In this document: positions 45,244 through 54,882 of the stretch, piece after piece | How positions within the stretch are numbered: position 1 is the stretch's first letter | How the letters are laid out: every line of letters begins with the position of its first letter | Source: Penicillium oxalicum | Taxonomy: Eukaryota > Ascomycota > Eurotiomycetes > Eurotiales > Aspergillaceae | Direction of reading: 5' to 3' | Assembly: GCF_001723175.1 (NCBI RefSeq) | Contig: NC_064651.1 | Location: 4,464,001 to 4,528,000, forward strand | Length of the DNA stretch: 64,000 nt | The notes under the pieces: generated by a model | The model's database searches: none | The model's input: the letters and a program-made list of their open reading frames with translations, nothing else | Told to the model about the DNA's origin: nothing | Program-made: the position numbers and the translations under genes

Positions 45244-46263
45244 ATGTCCCTTCCGCAATTGCTAGTTGGCAAAGTCGCAGCCATTACCGGCGGTCTTACC
45301 GGCATTGGACGGGTAAAAGAACCTTCTCTCCGGGCAAGAGCTATGATATTTTGGTTCGTCAGCTGACTCAACCCTCTTCTCACCAGGCGATTGCCCTGGA
45401 GTACCTTCGTCATGGAGCCAAAGTCGCAATCAGTCGTTTGGGCGGACCCAAAGAAGAGGAACTCTTGCGGGCTCTCAACAAGGAGGTGAATCAGATTGAG
45501 GAGGGTGCCGAAAAAACGAGATTTATCACCGTAACCGGGGACATCTCGCAACCTGAGACGGGCAAAGAGTTTGTCGCAAAGACTGTCGAGGCATTCGGGC
45601 GTCTGGATATCTTTGTCAGCAATGCTGGCATTTGCCAATTTGCAGATTTCCTTGAGTAAGTTTGACAGGAATTGTGAAATCAAGACGGGGAGTGGGAGAA
45701 CTCACCCGAATGTTTTGCAATCACAGGCTTGAAACATCCCTCTTTAACCAGACCGTGGCCACCAATCTCTCCGGGGCATTTTTCGCAACACAAGCAGCAG
45801 CTCGACAGATGGCTCTTGCACAATCGCCTTCCGGAGGTTCCATCATTGGCATCAGCTCCATCTCCGCCCTCGTCGGTGGCGGCGAACAAACCCACTACAC
45901 TCCCACCAAGGCCGGTGTGTTGAGTCTGATGCAGTCGTGTGCGGTGGCCTTGGGCAAATATGGAATTCGATGCAATGCCCTCCTCCCCGGTACGATTCGA
46001 ACGCAACTCAACGATGCAGACCTGGCGGATCCGGAAAAGAAGAAGTACATGGAAGGTCGAATTCCATTGGGGCGGCTGGGTCAGCCGCCTGATCTGGCTG
46101 GGCCGGCTGTCTTTTTGGCCTGTGATGAACTAAGTGGATATGTGGTACGTTTGAAGAGCGTGTTCGTCATGATTTGAATGACCTGTACTGACATTGTGCC
46201 CTGGATGAATAGACTGGTGCGCAGTTGTTGGTAGACGGGGGTCTTTTTGTCAATTTGCAATAA
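45244..46263 (+). CDS. L-rhamnose 1-dehydrogenase (SDR)
   Basis: Four exons: 45244-45312, 45387-45655, 45727-46144 and 46213-46263, 268 aa. It starts MSLPQLLVGKVAAITGGLTG with the cofactor motif TGGLTGIGRAIALEYLRHGA, then TGDISQPETGKEFV, FVSNAGICQF, GGSIIGISSISALVGGGEQT, the catalytic HYTPTKAG (YxxxK), GKYGIRCNALLPGTIRTQL, EKKKYMEGRIPLGRLG and the end TGAQLLVDGGLFVNLQ. These blocks are diagnostic of fungal NAD(P)-dependent L-rhamnose dehydrogenase (LRA1/DHG2 of Scheffersomyces, lraA of aspergilli), which oxidises L-rhamnose to the 1,4-lactone, the first step of the pathway. It lies downstream of the dehydratase on the same strand, 872 bp apart, which suggests co-regulation. Splice joins are all in frame. 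Confidence 0.92.
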
Positions 46264-47558
46264 AGTGCGCAGCGTGAAGGATGGTGGTCATTATACGGAA
46301 ACGAAGATTCTTATTATTATGAGGACGCTGACGATTCTTGAATCCAATCAATTAATCGACCATGCATTGTTCATGTAGCCCCGTAGTCGGCCGTTTAGTA
46401 GGAGATAAAACCTAGTCAAGGAAGCGGGCTTTCGCTGGTAGGTAGCAAGAATCGAGAATTTTTCTTCCATTCGATGCATGTCACGTACTTGACTAGATCG
46501 AAAGGATTGCCCGCTTGACCTCCAAAATTGATCGAGACACGGTGATGGGATTCGGCTGACCAAGGAAATTTGTCTCAGCAGATTTCCAGGTTTGGAGCAC
46601 TGAGGATTGATCCGATGGACTTTAGGTAGACAGTGCACGGAGGTCTCATCTGACCGGACTTCACTTGTGCTGGATATCCAGTTGATAAGGTTCCAGTCCT
46701 GGGACAGCCTCCACCTACCTGCATTCAAGGTCAATTCCACGAGTCTGCAGATATTCGAAGACCACAAAGCTCCAGCTTGATCGGATTAATACATATATGT
46801 TATTTGACTCCAGGCTGGCTCCAGTTGTGTTGGCTTTTCCTATTTTTATGACCGATTTCACTGACATAAACAGGGTAGCACCTTTGGGCCAGATCCGTGT
46901 CAAAGGCAGAGCCAAAGGCTTTCATTCAAACCTGCGCGATCAATTGATTCTGAAGGCTACCTACAAGTTGGAACTTTCCACGGGTATGCTGTATCCGGTC
47001 AGAAAGGTCCCTGGACTGTCCTGGACGGAAAATGGTACATGCCATGGTTTTTCATACTTGCGCATTTACATAAAAAGCCTCCTTTGCAGTAGCCGACTCC
47101 GACGCGCCTGGGAGTAGTACCACCTAAGCGCATGGGCCCTCAAAAGAACAAATTCTCACTCACTCTGGGGAGTGAAAAGAGAACCTTTTCAACTTTCCCC
47201 TCACACACCGCCACCGCGCACTGGTGGGACGGGACACCTGCAGATGATCTCGTAACCGACCTCCAGACTTCCGCTTATAGCGAGGTGAAAGTGGAAAGTT
47301 GTAGATCGGGTCAGACTGAACCCCGCACGAAGTATTTACCACCGTAATGCCCACAGAGTTGAGTTCCTGTTACGATGGACGATCTGCAACGTAAGGGATC
47401 AATCGTCGTGGAGGGGAAGTTCAATTCTCTCCTGCCACTTCTCCAACCGATACTTGAACTGGAATTCAATTGCTTAACGGACTCCATCACTGGCTTTCCA
47501 CTTTCTCTGCCTCCATCACCATTGTTCCTGTTCCAGAAACCATTCAACCACGACTGTC
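46264..47558. other. Intergenic region upstream of the alpha/beta hydrolase gene
   Basis: No supportable gene: two frames of about 100-140 codons (46348-46767 minus, 46797-47117 plus) have no domain. In particular no lactonase, aldolase or sugar transporter gene is found here between the rhamnose genes and the hydrolase. Confidence 0.5.
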
Positions 47559-48683
47559 ATGGCTCTCCCGGACGTTGAACAACCTCCGTATCCCCTGCAT
47601 GAGTCCGTGAAGCATCTACTGGATCCAGAATATGTCGACTTTTACAATACACATCTCATCGACAAGCAACAGGTCCACTTGCAGCCTGTCGCTGCATCGC
47701 GTACCAGCGGTGTGCTGATACCCGGTGCAGGTCCAATGCTGCAAGTGGGCAAGACGCACGATCTGATGATCCCACGCCAGGCGACCCAAGGCCCTTCCGT
47801 GCCCATTCGAGTGTTCACCCCCGAGGGCCCGACACCGGCTCATGGGTGGCCGGTGATGCTTTACTTTCACGGTGGCGGGTGGGTACTGGGCAACATCAAC
47901 ACCGAAAACGTGGTCTGCTCGAATTTGTGCGTGCGAGGCAATTGCGTGGTGGTCACGGTGGATTACCGGTAAGATAGAACCTTCTCCCTCCCTTGAGGCC
48001 TTTCTGGCCCCTCCTGCACCGTTGATACAGCGGTGACACACGAAGTTCTCCACCTGACGGAATCGCTCTCATATAGTCTGGCCCCCGAGAATCCGTTCCC
48101 CGCCGCTGTCCATGATTGCTGGGAGGCACTTCTGTGGCTGGTCCACCAAGGACCCTCGGCCATCTCGATTGACCCCTCGCGCATGGCCACGGGCGGTTCT
48201 TCCGCGGGTGGGAATCTGGCGGCGGTCATGACCCACAAAGCTCTCAGTCTCTCACCTCCAGTTCGTTTCCAAGTTCAACTTCTCTCGGTCCCGGTGACCG
48301 ATAATACGGCGACGGTGGCCAATAACGAGGCCTATCGTCGATACGAACGTACCCCTGCGCTCCCCGCGGCCAAGATGATCTGGTATCGCGATCATTATCT
48401 TCCCCGAGAGAGTGACCGCACCGACCCCGAGGCGAGCCCATTGTTCTACAAGGGTGACTGGTCCCAGCTTCCACCGGCCCTCGTGATGGTCGGTGAATTG
48501 GATGTGCTACGTACAGAGGGTGAGCAGTACGCGGAAAAGCTGCAGAGATCCGGGGTCGAGGTGAATCTTCAAGTGATGAAGGGCATGCCGCATCCATTCT
48601 TGGCAATGGACGGGGTGCTTTCCGAAGGGAAGCGATGCATTACTTTGATGTGCGATGCGCTGCAAGAGGCCTTTTGGCAGTAG
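47559..48683 (+). CDS. Alpha/beta hydrolase, hormone-sensitive-lipase type
   Basis: Two exons: 47559-47968 and 48077-48683, 338 aa. The oxyanion-hole motif is VMLYFHGGGWVLGN (HGGG at about 104-107), the junction restores VTVDYRLAPENPFPAAVHD, and the nucleophile elbow is TGGSSAGGNLAAV (Ser about 179). The catalytic Asp lies in GELDVLRTEG and the His in KGMPHPFLAM. This is the HSL/carboxylesterase family (also arylacetamide deacetylase-like), intracellular since no signal peptide is seen. It follows the L-rhamnose dehydrogenase gene; members of this family can hydrolyse esters or lactones, so a role on rhamnono-lactone or on acetylated sugars is conceivable but not shown. The known fungal L-rhamnono-lactonases belong to other families. 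Splice sites are GTAAGA/TAG. Confidence 0.88.
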
Positions 48684-48971
48684 TGCGGGATAGGAACACT
48701 CGAGTGAAAGGACTACCTTGGTCGGGGAGGGCTGAAGAAGGTTTAGAAAGTAAAGATGGGCGCATTCAAAGAGCCATCATAGGCTTCATTGTCGCTAGGA
48801 AAGTAGAGGTATTCTCTGCATCGACAATCTTGACACCTACATTGTCCACATGCCACCGGAACCCGAACATGAGCGACGAGGGTGGGATTCATAAGTGAAC
48901 AGAGCAGACATGAAGCACGTAGAGTAGAACTTGAAAAAATGGAGAGGTACGAAGCAGCATCACGATATCCC

Positions 48972-49732
48972 TCAATCCAGCCCCTTGAATACGTCCTCGA
49001 ACCGCTTTTCATTAAACACCACCTCGGGCTTCAACCCGGCGAATTTCCACACCCCATCCACCTTGCGATAGTAGTGTTCATTGTAAGCATGTCCGTGGCC
49101 ACGGAGCTTGACTTCCTTGAGTCCATCATTCGTATAGACTTGGTGGGCTGCGCGGAGCTGGTGGTGTCCGATCACCTCGGTGTCCGAAATCTTCTCCCAC
49201 CAGGTCTGACCGAGCAGATGCTGCGTCTTGACGGTCGGATCACCTAGGAATCCGGGGTGTGCAATCATGGCCATGTAGTCCTCGGCGGCCATGTTGTCCC
49301 ATCTTTTCAGACCAATCTTTGTGTAATCGACCTGCACACGAAGATTGGAAATCATGTTAGTCCTGGAAGATGCCGAGGGGCAAGTGATCAGAAAGGGAAA
49401 AAAAGTAAATTACGAACCGTCAGAGTTGGCGCAATGATGGTGCGAAGACGATCCCAGTCCTATGGCACATAAGCTGCATTAATCACTGGTCTTCCTGTGT
49501 TGAGGTCCGTTCGTCTCTCCATGGCCGGCTTGGATGCGTCAATTGGACTCACCTTGTGGTCATAACAATCAGCCCAGTCAAACACCAGTTTTGACAGAAT
49601 AAGGTAGTCTGTCATTAATCGTTCGTTAACTTCAATTTGAACCTCTAGGTGACCGCGTTGGATAGTGAAACCCGTACCTTGAAAGCTAATGTCCAAGTTT
49701 GGCTCCTGATTGATCTTCACAGCAGGAGACAT
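48972..49732 (-). CDS. Scytalone dehydratase-like enzyme
   Basis: Four exons: 49732-49678, 49608-49553, 49459-49418 and 49331-48972, 170 aa, matching the usual about 170 residues. The first intron (69 bp) is in frame, and removing it gives the family N-terminus SFQDYLILSKLVFDWADCYD. The product continues HKDWDRLRTIIAPTLT, VDYTKIGLKRWDN, HPGFLGDPTVKTQHLLG, TWWEKISDTEVIGHHQLRAA and KVDGVWKFAGLKPEVVF. Scytalone dehydratase removes water from scytalone and vermelone in DHN-melanin synthesis; close relatives act on anthraquinone intermediates. The Tyr, Asp and two His positions expected in the pocket are present (in FDWADCYD, VDYTK, TQH and HHQ). The family Ser before the conserved Asn (GHAHS.N) is Ala here (GHGHAYNEHYY), so activity may differ. 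It is divergent from a THN reductase-like gene. The start may instead be the Met seven codons upstream. Confidence 0.88.
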
Positions 49733-51181
49733 GTTGAAAGTGACAAGGTACACTGAATTAATTGTACTGAATTATGCTTGGCAAATTTCGACAGAGAAGA
49801 GCCTGGTCAGGCTGCTGAGGGTTGCAGAGAGATCAATCTATATAGAAATGCGTTTGGTAAAGGGCATACACGTTCGCCGTCTTCCACTTTTACCCAGCCA
49901 TGGAACATCGACGGAGATCCACTCACGGATAAAAATAACGCGAGTGGACATCATAGCTTCTCGACAATGACTGGGTGCAGTAGAGTCTGAGAGTATACAT
50001 CGAACACGCGCCAAGGTTATCTTTGACGTGGTAAAAATCATCCTGGTCCGCATGCGGCAATTCAAGAGGCGGGGTGAGTGGAATGTAAGCTTGGGGGACG
50101 TGCACCTAAGTGCATACGGACCAGCTGCACAAATCTGGGTCATTTGGCAGATTTCATACTAGGGGATGACATAAGTCAAGTCTGGCAATGAAGCGCCTGC
50201 TTGGGGAGTGATAATTTGTTTTGGGTAGAAACTCGAGATCAAGTGGTCTGGTCAGATCAATATAGACTGTTGTACTGGCATCGAAAAGCGGTTCCTAGGA
50301 GCTGTTGACCGTCCACACTTCTCCGTTTATGACCGAATTGTACATCAGGTTTCTCATTGGAAAAAATGCCTATAACGTTTGAATGTTGCATGTCTTATTT
50401 TCTCCCCATGATTTCGTCGACTTGATAGAGGAAAAGGAAACATCGGGCGATGTCATATACGAACGAGCCTGACTCCTCTTCATCGTAGCGTAAAAGTTTC
50501 AGAGTTCAACAGTAAGAGCCCCCTGACTACGTAAACCGACTCCTCGCCGACAACCACAGTAACTATGTGGAATTGAGGCAAGCCTCCGCAAAGAATCAAC
50601 AAAACTTTCGCGGATTTACCTTGAGGGAATTAGAATCTCGGCGACACGCTAGTGATCGACATCAGAGCGAACCCAGCCTTACGTAGGCGACAGGACGGAG
50701 GAACCAGCGAGCTGCAGCACTCGAATCTTGATGGATAGAACATCAATCATGCAAGGGTCGGTGTAGGGATCTCAGCTGGAGTTGACAGGTTCGACGCATC
50801 CCGTCAAAGCCAAGATATGCCGCCCGGAACTGACATCAGGAATCGTGGCATTCCCAACTCTCTTCCTTCCGAATCCGGACCTAAAAACGCTCCCGAGCCC
50901 CTTCACGAGGTTGACCATGTGGGTTTGGTGAACGTAAACCACCCAATTTGACCTGCTTGCAGCGTAAAAGCAACCGGCTTTCCTAGCTGCACCAGTGCAA
51001 TTCGATCATGTCCCGTTCTGCTACTTAAATAAAGCGGTCCCTCGCTCCCCTCGGCCCGGCAGTGAGTGACTATTGAAGGGAAGAAACAACAGCTTAGGTA
51101 GACATCTCTTACTTGTCCATCTCATCGCTGCACACCTGCCTTCCCTTTTCCATCCTACTACATCATCATCCCTAATACATA
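49733..51181. promoter_or_regulatory. Divergent promoter between dehydratase and reductase genes (1.4 kb)
   Basis: Shared upstream region of the scytalone dehydratase-like gene (minus) and the THN reductase-like gene (plus). A TATA-like TACTTAAATAAAG lies at 51022-51034, about 150 bp before the reductase start. No domain-bearing frame. Divergent sharing is compatible with co-regulation, which is inferred only. Confidence 0.4.
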
Positions 51182-52086
51182 ATGGTCATGGCCAACCCCA
51201 ACGCCGCTTCCCCCGAGCTCGCCGGAAAAGTTGCCCTCGTCACTGGAGGAAGCCGTGGAATCGGATCGGGCATCGCTCTGGAACTAGCCAGGAAGGGAGC
51301 CTCCGTGGCTATCAACTTTGCACGAGACCCGACCTCGGCCGAGAAAATGGTCAATGAGATCAAGAGTCTCGGCGTTCAAGCAGCCGCTTTCCAGGCAGAT
51401 TTGACCAAGGTCGAGGCCATTGAGAACCTCTTCCGCCAGGTGGTCTCCCACTTTGGCCAGATCGATATTGTCGTTTCCAACTCGGGCACGGAGAAGTTTG
51501 TCTCCCTGTCCGACACCACCATCGAAGACTTCAACGAGGTCTTTGACCTGAACACGCGCGCCCAGTTCTTCGTCGCCAAGAACGCCTACGACCACATCCA
51601 GCCTGGCGGACGGGTGATTCTCATGTCCTCTATCGCCGCGGGTGTCGGTGTCCCCGGCCACTCTCTGTACGCGGGCAGCAAGAGTGCCGTCGAGGGTTTC
51701 ACGCGCTGCTTCGCGGCCGACTTTGGCAAGAAGCGCTGCACCGTCAACGCCATCGCCCCCGCCGGAGTCAAGAGTGACATGTGGGTGAAGAACTCATGGC
51801 GGTACGCGGCCGGTTGCGACCAGAATTCCTCCCTTGAGGAGATCGAACAGGCATTGGCGAATGGAAGCCCCTTGAAGCGATGTGCCGTTCCGGCGGATAT
51901 TGGGCGCGTGGTGGCCTTCATTGCCAGCCCCGCGGGCGAGTGGATCAATGGTAAGTGTGGCTGGCATAGCCTTTGACTTTCACTTGGATTTTATCTTTTA
52001 CTTTGCAGAAGCAGGGGAGGAACTCACTGACATTTTACAATTTTCTAGGTCAAATCATCCCATTGAACGGAGGGGCTAACATCTGA
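51182..52086 (+). CDS. Tetrahydroxynaphthalene reductase-like SDR (versicolorin/THN reductase family)
   Basis: Two exons: 51182-51950 and 52049-52086, 268 aa. Signatures of the naphthol/versicolorin reductase group: ELAGKVALVTGGSRGIGSG (NADPH motif), GASVAINFARDP, FGQIDIVVSNSGTEKF (NSG rather than NAG), FDLNTRAQFFVAKNAYDHI, GGRVILMSSIAAGVGVPGHS, the catalytic SLYAGSKSAVEGF (YxxxK) and KKRCTVNAIAPAGVKSDMW; the short last exon gives QIIPLNGGANI. In DHN-melanin synthesis such enzymes reduce 1,3,6,8-tetrahydroxynaphthalene to scytalone and trihydroxynaphthalene to vermelone; others act on anthraquinones. The pairing with a scytalone dehydratase-like gene supports an aromatic polyketide substrate. 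No polyketide synthase is in the window. Start at 51182; a second Met follows two codons later. Confidence 0.88.
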
Positions 52087-52298
52087 GAAAGCGGCTTTCT
52101 AATTCTTTTTTTGTCTTGGCACTTTTTGTTTTCCTTAATTCGCTCTGTGTTTGCCACTTCCTGCTATCGACTGGTCGCGATGCCCGACATGGTAGGAAAA
52201 AAGCCGGGATGGGCGAAGCATCGACCACTTGCATGCCCGACTTTCTTGTATAGACCAAATCAATTGGAAATGCTGCTGCTCGAATGGAATCATTTCAT

Positions 52299-52340
<42 letters not shown>

Positions 52341-52723
52341 GCGCTCGTTCCTTGTTGGTGATCCATTGATTTCAGGTTTTCATGAAGCCGACGATAGACA
52401 CCAGACACTTCATATAGGCGAGAGTGCGTTGACCAAATGGGGAAGTTCAATACTGGTAGAATTTCTGCACCGATATCCACTGCAAATTGTGGAAGCGGCT
52501 CGTCAATCATGCTGTCTGTGATCGTGAAGCAGCGGTGAGACCCTCATTGTGTCGCAGACGGTGCCCCTCGACAGGCGGTTGCAGATAGCGGTCCCTTGTC
52601 GGAGGCCCGGTGATTGGTCCAGAAAGTGCGAAGGTGGAATCGCGATAAATTGTAAAAGACAACAACTGGATTCTGATTTCAAAAGTAGTTGCGAGATGGG
52701 TATCTAGAATTTTCATGCACAGT
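52087..52723. other. Convergent intergenic region with TC repeat
   Basis: Lies between the ends of the THN reductase-like gene (plus) and the DUF202 gene (minus). It contains the TC dinucleotide repeat at 52304-52335. No gene. Confidence 0.5.
52304..52335. repeat. TC dinucleotide microsatellite (16 units)
   Basis: Sixteen perfect TC units downstream of the THN reductase-like gene, in its probable 3' region. Confidence 0.9.
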
Positions 52724-53652
52724 TCAAGCAAGAAGACGAAGTAGGGCCGCCGGGTGAAGGTCGATTTCGACCAGGATCACCACCGTTAAAGTAAGAGTCA
52801 CTAGAGTCAACTGCCCCCGCACAAAAAGAGAGAGGTTAGTCACAAAATCGACATGAGATATGCAGCGATTGATTCGGGTTCAAGTAGAGGAGTTGGAGAA
52901 AGGTCAAATCCAGGAGGGATGAACTGACCAGGCCCAGGATGATGCCGACGGAATTCAATTCCCACCCCCCTGCGTGCACCTTGCCTCGTGAAATGGCACT
53001 TTGCTGTCGCCAAAAACGAAAGGCACCGATCAAAGCGACGATGATGGCGACCACATGACAAGCGACGGCCAGCGGAATGCCCACGTCGAAGAATCGAAGA
53101 TGGCCCGTCGCTGTCGTGGGTCGTTGGAGACGAAAGAGTTGGGAAATGAGCACCCCTTGCATGGCGATCACCACGGAAGTGCGCATGTACGCCAGGAAGG
53201 TTCGTTCAAGAGCTGCGGAAATTGTGCCATTATAATCAGATCAGGATCGTCGTCCGCCAGGAGGCCCGTCTCGTGTTTCCTTCATCTTGCACGTATCTCT
53301 TGGAAGAGCTTTATCCAGAAAGCTTATGGCACATACCTAAATGATCGCGGTTACTCTTCTGAGGTACAACGATGGCAACGTGATGCGTCCAAAACCGGGT
53401 GACCTGTTTCCAGGCGCCATTTCGCTCCGGGCGTGGGCGATTGGAATTGGGCCGCGAGATGGTCCTGGTGGTCATCCGGTACTCTTCCCCTGACGAGGCT
53501 GAGCCTGCAGAATAATTCAATTGCTCGTCATCCTCACGGGTCTGGATCTCTTGCAGCTCCAATACCTCCATGGATAAGGGTGACCGGAGGTCATTGCCGA
53601 CCGGACGGGCTTGACCTTCAGGAATGACGGCCCGTTCGGATGATCGCGCCAT
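52724..53652 (-). CDS. DUF202 membrane protein
   Basis: Three exons: 53652-53337, 53212-52929 and 52810-52724, 228 aa, with frame-keeping joins. The N-terminal about 105 residues are hydrophilic, Ser/Arg/Glu-rich. The DUF202 core follows: ALERTFLAYMRTSVVIAMQG with the typical N-E/A-R-T-x-L-x-x-x-R pattern, then two hydrophobic helices (VGIPLAVACHVVAIIVALIG and SVGIILGL) and a third in the last exon (LTLVTLTLTVVILV). The family (yeast YidH/Vtc1-like membrane domain) spans the membrane three times, often in vacuolar or plasma membranes; the role of this short fungal type is unknown. An in-frame ATG lies 18 codons further upstream (53706) and could be the true start. Confidence 0.85.
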
Positions 53653-54882
53653 GGTGATGAGCTCGACGGGGACGACAAGACATTGAAGAGCATGCTGGCC
53701 GCACACTGTGAAGCTTCAAATACCCTCGGGTATTTGTTCGGTGGATTTCTCGGCCTCTTGCCGCTCAGAGACGGAGCTCACGGTTGAACCACTGATTCGA
53801 ATCCGGAATCAACCTAGCAAGGTCGAAATCTGCGCGATTGATTACGCACTCCAAGCCAAGGTATAAGTCCCTCGGGACTTGCTAATGCGATTCAGAGAGG
53901 TGAATAAGAGGGGATGGTCAACTTTGTGTGGGAGTTTCCTGGAGCGTGGGACCAAGTGAGTCCCCAAAACTCCGGGGAAAAGTGGATGTCGGTGTCTGCC
54001 ATTTGACTGGTGAGTCGGCGATCTAGAACCGGACGATTCCAACCTTGACAGACCGTCTGATCATCATGTGTCGCGCGGACGCTCTTTGAGACTGGTGGTT
54101 GTTTGCCTCGATCTAAGGACGGGCATAACGATAATTTATACATGAACTCCAGACACTCCACGATCTGTGACTAGACAATTAAGCTTAAAACACGATCGCA
54201 TCGGGAGCTCTCCATATCCTCGTCGCAGGGGGGATCAAGCTCCGCTTACAACCAATAAGCAATCGCCGACCGCGGATTGCACCATCTCCGAAGCGATGGC
54301 GACAGTCCCTGCCAATAATATCTCCAAGTCGATTGTCAAAATGGATGTTTTGATCGGATCATCCAGCAATAATAATAGCTTGGATATTTTTGATCTCTCT
54401 CTGGCAGCTGAAGTAAAGTGCGGTTCATAGATTCAAAACCAGCCAGGCAAAATAGTATTGGGTCCCTTGACAGTTCAAAGCAGAGTCCGATATTCCAGAC
54501 AGTACCCTCCCTCGCACGAGAAGTAATCTATGATAAATCGAATGCTCTAAAGCCATTTCCAGGAGTCGTGCACTAAGTATCTGTGGAACTCAATTGAGAC
54601 TGTTGGGCTGACTCTAGCAGTACGTTTGAGGATTGTTTCAACCAACACCTTTTACGACACAACACCATCCGTGATGCGTGGACCAGACCCTGTACCTCTG
54701 ATCAGTCGAAGGAGATTACGCTGTCGAAGCATGTGACGCGCCCTCAGCTCTGGCGCCTCAGGCCAAGATCGGGAAGTAGATTATCCTATTCGGGACTAGT
54801 CTAGTCCGACTTATCGGCGGTGCAGTGTGTCGGCGCATCACCGAAATCATTTGGAAACTTTTTGTTTTCATGGGCCGTCAGG
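53653..54882. other. Divergent intergenic region (1.2 kb)
   Basis: Upstream of the DUF202 gene (minus) and the SLS1 gene (plus). No domain-bearing frame. Confidence 0.5.

Noticed and set aside
49460..49677. Unspliced reading of the scytalone dehydratase first exon (in-frame through 49609-49677)
   Set aside because: The in-frame 69-bp segment has clear GTACGG and ACAG ends, and only its removal gives the conserved SFQDY N-terminus.
48972..52086. Complete DHN-melanin biosynthetic cluster
   Set aside because: Only two tailoring enzymes are present; no polyketide synthase, hydrolase of the Ayg1 type, oxidase of the laccase type or melanin regulator was found.
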